Source of the DNA: Balanoglossus misakiensis
Taxonomy: Eukaryota; Hemichordata
Length of the DNA stretch: 64,000 bases
Reading direction: 5' to 3'
NCBI GenBank assembly: GCA_040954595.2
Contig: CM082579.2
Location: 12,276,001-12,340,000 of the forward strand
The translations under genes were made by a program, and so were the position numbers. Positions 59,853 through 64,000 of this stretch are shown here, one piece after another (the first letter of the stretch is position 1; each line of letters begins with the position of its first letter). A model generated the notes under the pieces. That model saw nothing but the letters and a program-made list of their open reading frames with translations, was not told where the DNA came from and searched no databases.

Positions 59853-62140
59853 ATCCTAATATGAAAGCAGGATAAAACAACTCATTTTATCTAAATTTCT
59901 TCAAATTCAGTTATGGGCCATAATTCGCATTACATGTTGAACAAAGTGAAATATTTGATTGATTTTTAAAAAAATGAAATAAATTAATAAATGTAAATTC
60001 TGTTGTATAATTACGCCAAACTGAGTACAATTGTTGTCATTGAAAATATGTTCAGTGAGACAATAATGACCCATAACTAGTATTCGATGAAATTTAGGTA
60101 TTTTGTTAGGTATTGATGCAGTTTATCTGTTAAGAAAACAAACAGTGAGTTACTGTGGGATGAACCTGTTCAGGTGGTGAGCACATTAATCAGTTTGCTG
60201 TCTGTTACCAGATAACAAGTTGCACGTAACTGTGTCGAAGTTGAGTAATTTTTTTATACAGATGTTGAGGATTTTTTGTCACGGATTTAACTAAGAGGGT
60301 GCTAATCACCCAATGGTACTCACACCCAATCATTCTCATATCAGACTCACTGATAAAAGACATGAATGCAATTTAATAACTACCGTAATATATGGAACAG
60401 TGTCATTCAACCGAATTTTTAATTAATCGCGAATTTTGAGGTTTAATTTTGTAAAGATGTGGAGAAAAATTCGGAGGTATTGTTTTCACACATATTCATT
60501 GTAAAAATTTTAATTAGACACCGCACACTGAGACAAGGTATATCCAAAGTAGTGTGAATTGTATTGATAAATGCGATGAACGCCTTTCCAAATCAAACAA
60601 AAACACTTTTATAAAGCACTCAAAATAGAAAAACACATTCCTAGTCTTCTATGCAACTGCGCGGTCAGTGGCTACTTATTTGCATTTTAAAATGAAAGCA
60701 TGTTAAAAATGTTTATGTGGCATCTAGATAACCTAGTTCAACTTATACAGGATGTTAAGTGGTTTAAGTTGAACAAATTCATGTGATAACCTGAAAAAAA
60801 AAGAAAACTCTTATTGTTTACTTATAGTTTAACCACATCAATATCTAAAAAGAACACATGCATAATTCTCCGTGCAAAGACAGACATATCAATTGCTATT
60901 TATTTGCATCCTAAAATAGAAGCAGAAAAATACTTAATTACTAAACATTTACATCAAACACCAATTCCAGTCCTTATTCTCTGTCGACGCTTAATGCACC
61001 AACAGCAAATCAAGCAAATTGGCAAGATATATCAACTATGAAATATCAAGTCATACACTTCTACATATTTTTCCACTGAACTCACTTATTTATCAACTAA
61101 TTTTTCTCCATACCTTTACACAATTAAACATCAAGATTCGCGATTTATTAAACATTCGGTTTATTGTCACTAATCCATATATTAGTTTTTAAATTGCACT
61201 CATGTCTTTTACCAGTGTGTCTGATACGAGAATGATTGGGTTTGAGTACGATCGGCTGATTAGCGCCCTCTAAGTTCAATCGGATAAATCCTCAACACCT
61301 TTATTTATAAAACTCACTCGACCTTGACTCACTACTCTAGCTATTTGTAGCACACCAGCTCAGTGAACAGGTTAATCAAACTCTGACTGTTTGTTTCTTT
61401 AACAGATAAACCACATAAACACAAACGATTATATAAAATGAAAATGATTAAAATAGTTCAAAGATGAGATAAAAAGACCTGATCTACATTTGCAAGTGTA
61501 TTAAGCTGAACTTTCCATGCCACATGTCTAAAGAGTCAAACAAATTCATGAGATAACCACCTGAACAAATAAAAACTGATATTTTTTACTCACATTTAAA
61601 CCGCATCAAAGTCTAAAGTAACGTACCTAATTCTCTGTGCAAATGTGGACATTGATGTATATTTGCATCCAAAATTGACACCAGGATAAAAACTCCCTGG
61701 ACATATAGCAAACCAATTAAATTCAAAAGGTTTACAAACTAAAACAAATTCGCTAATGTTTCGAATTTTTTAATTGTGTTCGTGTCTTTTACCAGTGCGT
61801 CCACTATGAGTGCGATTCGCTGACGAGCGCCCCTTAAGTTCGAGCGGAAAAGTCTTCAAACACGACAGCTAAAAAATAACTCATCATTGACAATTGTTTA
61901 TGACTCACTTGGTAACATGCATCCTGTTAAAAGTGTCAGATAGCAAAGTGATTCATGTGATCACCATCTGAATTAGTTAAGCCTACTGTCTGTGTACTTA
62001 ACAGACAAACCACATCGATATCTAAAAACACATACCTAGTTCTCTGTGCAAAGCCAGACGTATCAATCGCTATGTTTGTATGCATACTGTGCATACATGA
62101 CATTGCCGGTTGTCATGCTGATAGCGCCCTCTATGCCCAA
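59853..62140. repeat. Octamer-box satellite-like block, part 4
   Basis: Resumes after the 7-kb element with ATCCTAATATGAAAGCAGG, then repeats the modules (about 60040-60560 like 46100-46500; ATTTGCATTTTAAAATGAAA at about 60680; ATTTGCATCCTAAAATAGAA at about 60900). Units become more diverged toward 62140. Confidence 0.8.
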
Positions 62141-64000
62141 GTGAGAATTCCATCAAAATAGAAAGCTTTAATCAAAAGATCACTCAACATAGATAATTAT
62201 TCATTTTTCATGGTCTGTTTTTGTCTTTATATACTGGAACATCAGATTTTGCTTCATTTGAGATTTACATTTCTTCATTTTTGAAGAAAATATAGCAAGA
62301 GACTGAAAGAATATCCAGAGCAATCTGTAATACAGGTTTTTGCATGCCAAGCCAGTCACCACCCACTCACTCACTCCACTTCACCATATCCATGCTGGTA
62401 TATTTGTAGAATATTTCGTAAGTACACTGCTGCCAAACATCAGGTAGAAGATCGCCCTCTATTTTCAAACATGAATAATCTCAAGCTTTGACAGCTATAG
62501 TTGCCCAACAATTCAGCAATTAGTCTGTCAAACATTACATTACTCATCACTTGAGTCGAAATTTATGCTGGAATGGGGAAGTTAGTCTTGCTCCAGACTG
62601 TGATACTGAAATGGGCGTCCTTATTATGTATAGAACGTCCCGTGGACATGACGCTAATCATTCTATTCCTTATTGACCGGCACAGCAACTGTCATAGAGT
62701 CTATATGTGGGAGTATGCACTGCACTGAACGTCAGAGGGGAAATTGCATAGAGAACACTTACTTTTAATTTCATTTCAAGTGCAGTGTATAAGAACAGAT
62801 CAGTGAATGCATTATGGACCTTACAGAACGTTCACGCTCACTTCTGTCTTGAGCAATGCAACTTGATGAGATTCCAACCTTGTATTCATAGTGGTATCAC
62901 AGCTGAAAGAATGTGATTGTTATAATTCCACAATCATTTTCTTGGTACTTGGTAATGTTTGCTATTAATTCATTTGACAATACAATAGACAATAAAAGAG
63001 GTGACAATTTTGTTTTATGATCTCTCAACGGAGAAGAAGGTAATTAAGACACAACACCCCGGGCATACAAATACACATTGTATGGAGAGCCACTATTTCA
63101 TAGAGACACATGCATGGGTAAACAGAAAAGGGAAATAAATGAATGCAGTCACTGAGACCATAATGTCTAAGTAATTCGGCACCTCCGTTGTGTGTTCTAT
63201 CCTAACACTCAAATTAGTTGGTTCTTTGGCACTGACCATGTTATATATAAAACTTGTTCGTACTGTACAAAAAATAAGACGCAACAAAATGCAGCAAAAT
63301 GTTACCCACTGAAAGAGTTGAACTTCAAGCCTCAGAAAGACAATCACAATGTTCATGAACATTTTGGGAAAAAAGTAAATTGTTCTCTCGAGACAAGTAG
63401 GTCAGAGAGCTCATTTTCACTGTGAGGAGCAACTATTTGAGGTGTTTGCCATTCCATCTGTTTCATATTAGGACAGATTGGTGTGCAAGGAACTCACACT
63501 GTCCCTTTTGATGGTTGACAATTGGCTGAAAGACAAACAAAAAAGAGAGAAGAGATAAATACAGCGTCATAGTTTAACACAAGTAGTTCAATCTCCACCC
63601 ATATATTCAGAAAGGCATGTCTGTACCTAGCAATGTCTGTTCGATTAGATCATAAATAATACTTTATAAAGAACACTACATGAAACAATGAAAATGCATG
63701 AAGGCACCACTCTTTGCGTATAAAGAAGGAAGGGATTATGAGATGTAGCTAATGCCTTCTTCTCACAGAGTTTCAAGGCACTGAAAAAAACACCATTTGC
63801 AAATGATCAATTGAACCGGAGTTCAATGAGAACTGACAATCCAAAACTGCATGCATGGCTGCCCATGTGTCAGTTAATAGCACTCTCTAACAAAATAAAC
63901 TTTAAACTCCACGCCAACCTTAGTCCCATCCCATCCAAAATTTACAATTTTAATCCACTCACAACAAATAATTCCAATTAGACTTCTTAATAAAACAGAT
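62141..64000. other. Right end, no recognisable gene
   Basis: Mostly unique AT-rich sequence. A weak echo of the 34980-35060 sequence near 62230-62340 (AAATATAGCAAGAGACTGAA) marks the outer border of the satellite. ORFs near 63093-63425 overlap on opposite strands and show no domain. Confidence 0.55.

Overview
The window is animal nuclear DNA. It has split genes with GT..AG introns, vertebrate-type (TTAGGG)n telomeric repeat, CA microsatellites and many nested transposable elements. The gene content (IFI44-like GTPases, an LRR-LRRCT relic, P2X7-ballast-like reading frames) fits an invertebrate deuterostome such as a hemichordate or lancelet. The species cannot be fixed from sequence alone. 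Real protein-coding content is sparse; most of the 64 kb is intron, mobile elements and satellite-like DNA.

Region 1 (about 1-32500) holds two tandem, same-strand genes of the IFI44-like dynamin/AIG-type GTPase kind. Gene A (234-14491, 5' exons outside the window) has exons at 234-452, 10960-11160, 13384-13683 and 14298-14491. Gene B (20762-32491) can be read from ATG to stop through eight exons (507 aa). It has a possible N-myristoylation start, a coiled coil, a G domain and a C-terminal membrane segment. The exon phases of both models are consistent. The two paralogues differ in intron positions, and gene A has lost the G4 (TKxD-like) motif. Their introns and the spacer between them carry an antisense CR1/L2-type LINE, an antisense Gypsy pol relic split by a MITE, a Tx1/L1-like LINE split by a 1.8 kb palindromic TTAA element, several near-perfect foldback repeats, and a decayed LRR gene fragment.

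Region 2 (about 34960-62140) is a large satellite-like block built from diverged repeats in both orientations. A recurrent box in it contains the octamer ATTTGCAT followed by CTAAAATGAAAG. It includes a roughly 980-bp tandem repeat (40.8-43 kb), a roughly 3-kb duplication (44.5-47.5 and 47.5-50.6 kb), and an interstitial telomeric repeat in only one duplicate.

Two insertions in this block stand out. The first is a TTAA-flanked element at 50567-51888 that carries a P2X7-ballast-like exon. The second is a 7.05-kb element at 52793-59846 with colinear, diverged terminal inverted repeats. It has a plus-strand multi-exon gene of an uncharacterised multicopy invertebrate family, an opposing minus-strand ORF, back-to-back polyadenylation signals, and a foldback element made of 69-bp repeats nested inside it.

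The two most interesting signals are: (i) two sequence-unrelated TTAA-flanked elements that both carry the same rare domain family and a GTGTGACGTCA site near their ends, and (ii) the 7-kb two-gene transposon candidate. Region 3 (62140-64000) shows no recognisable feature.
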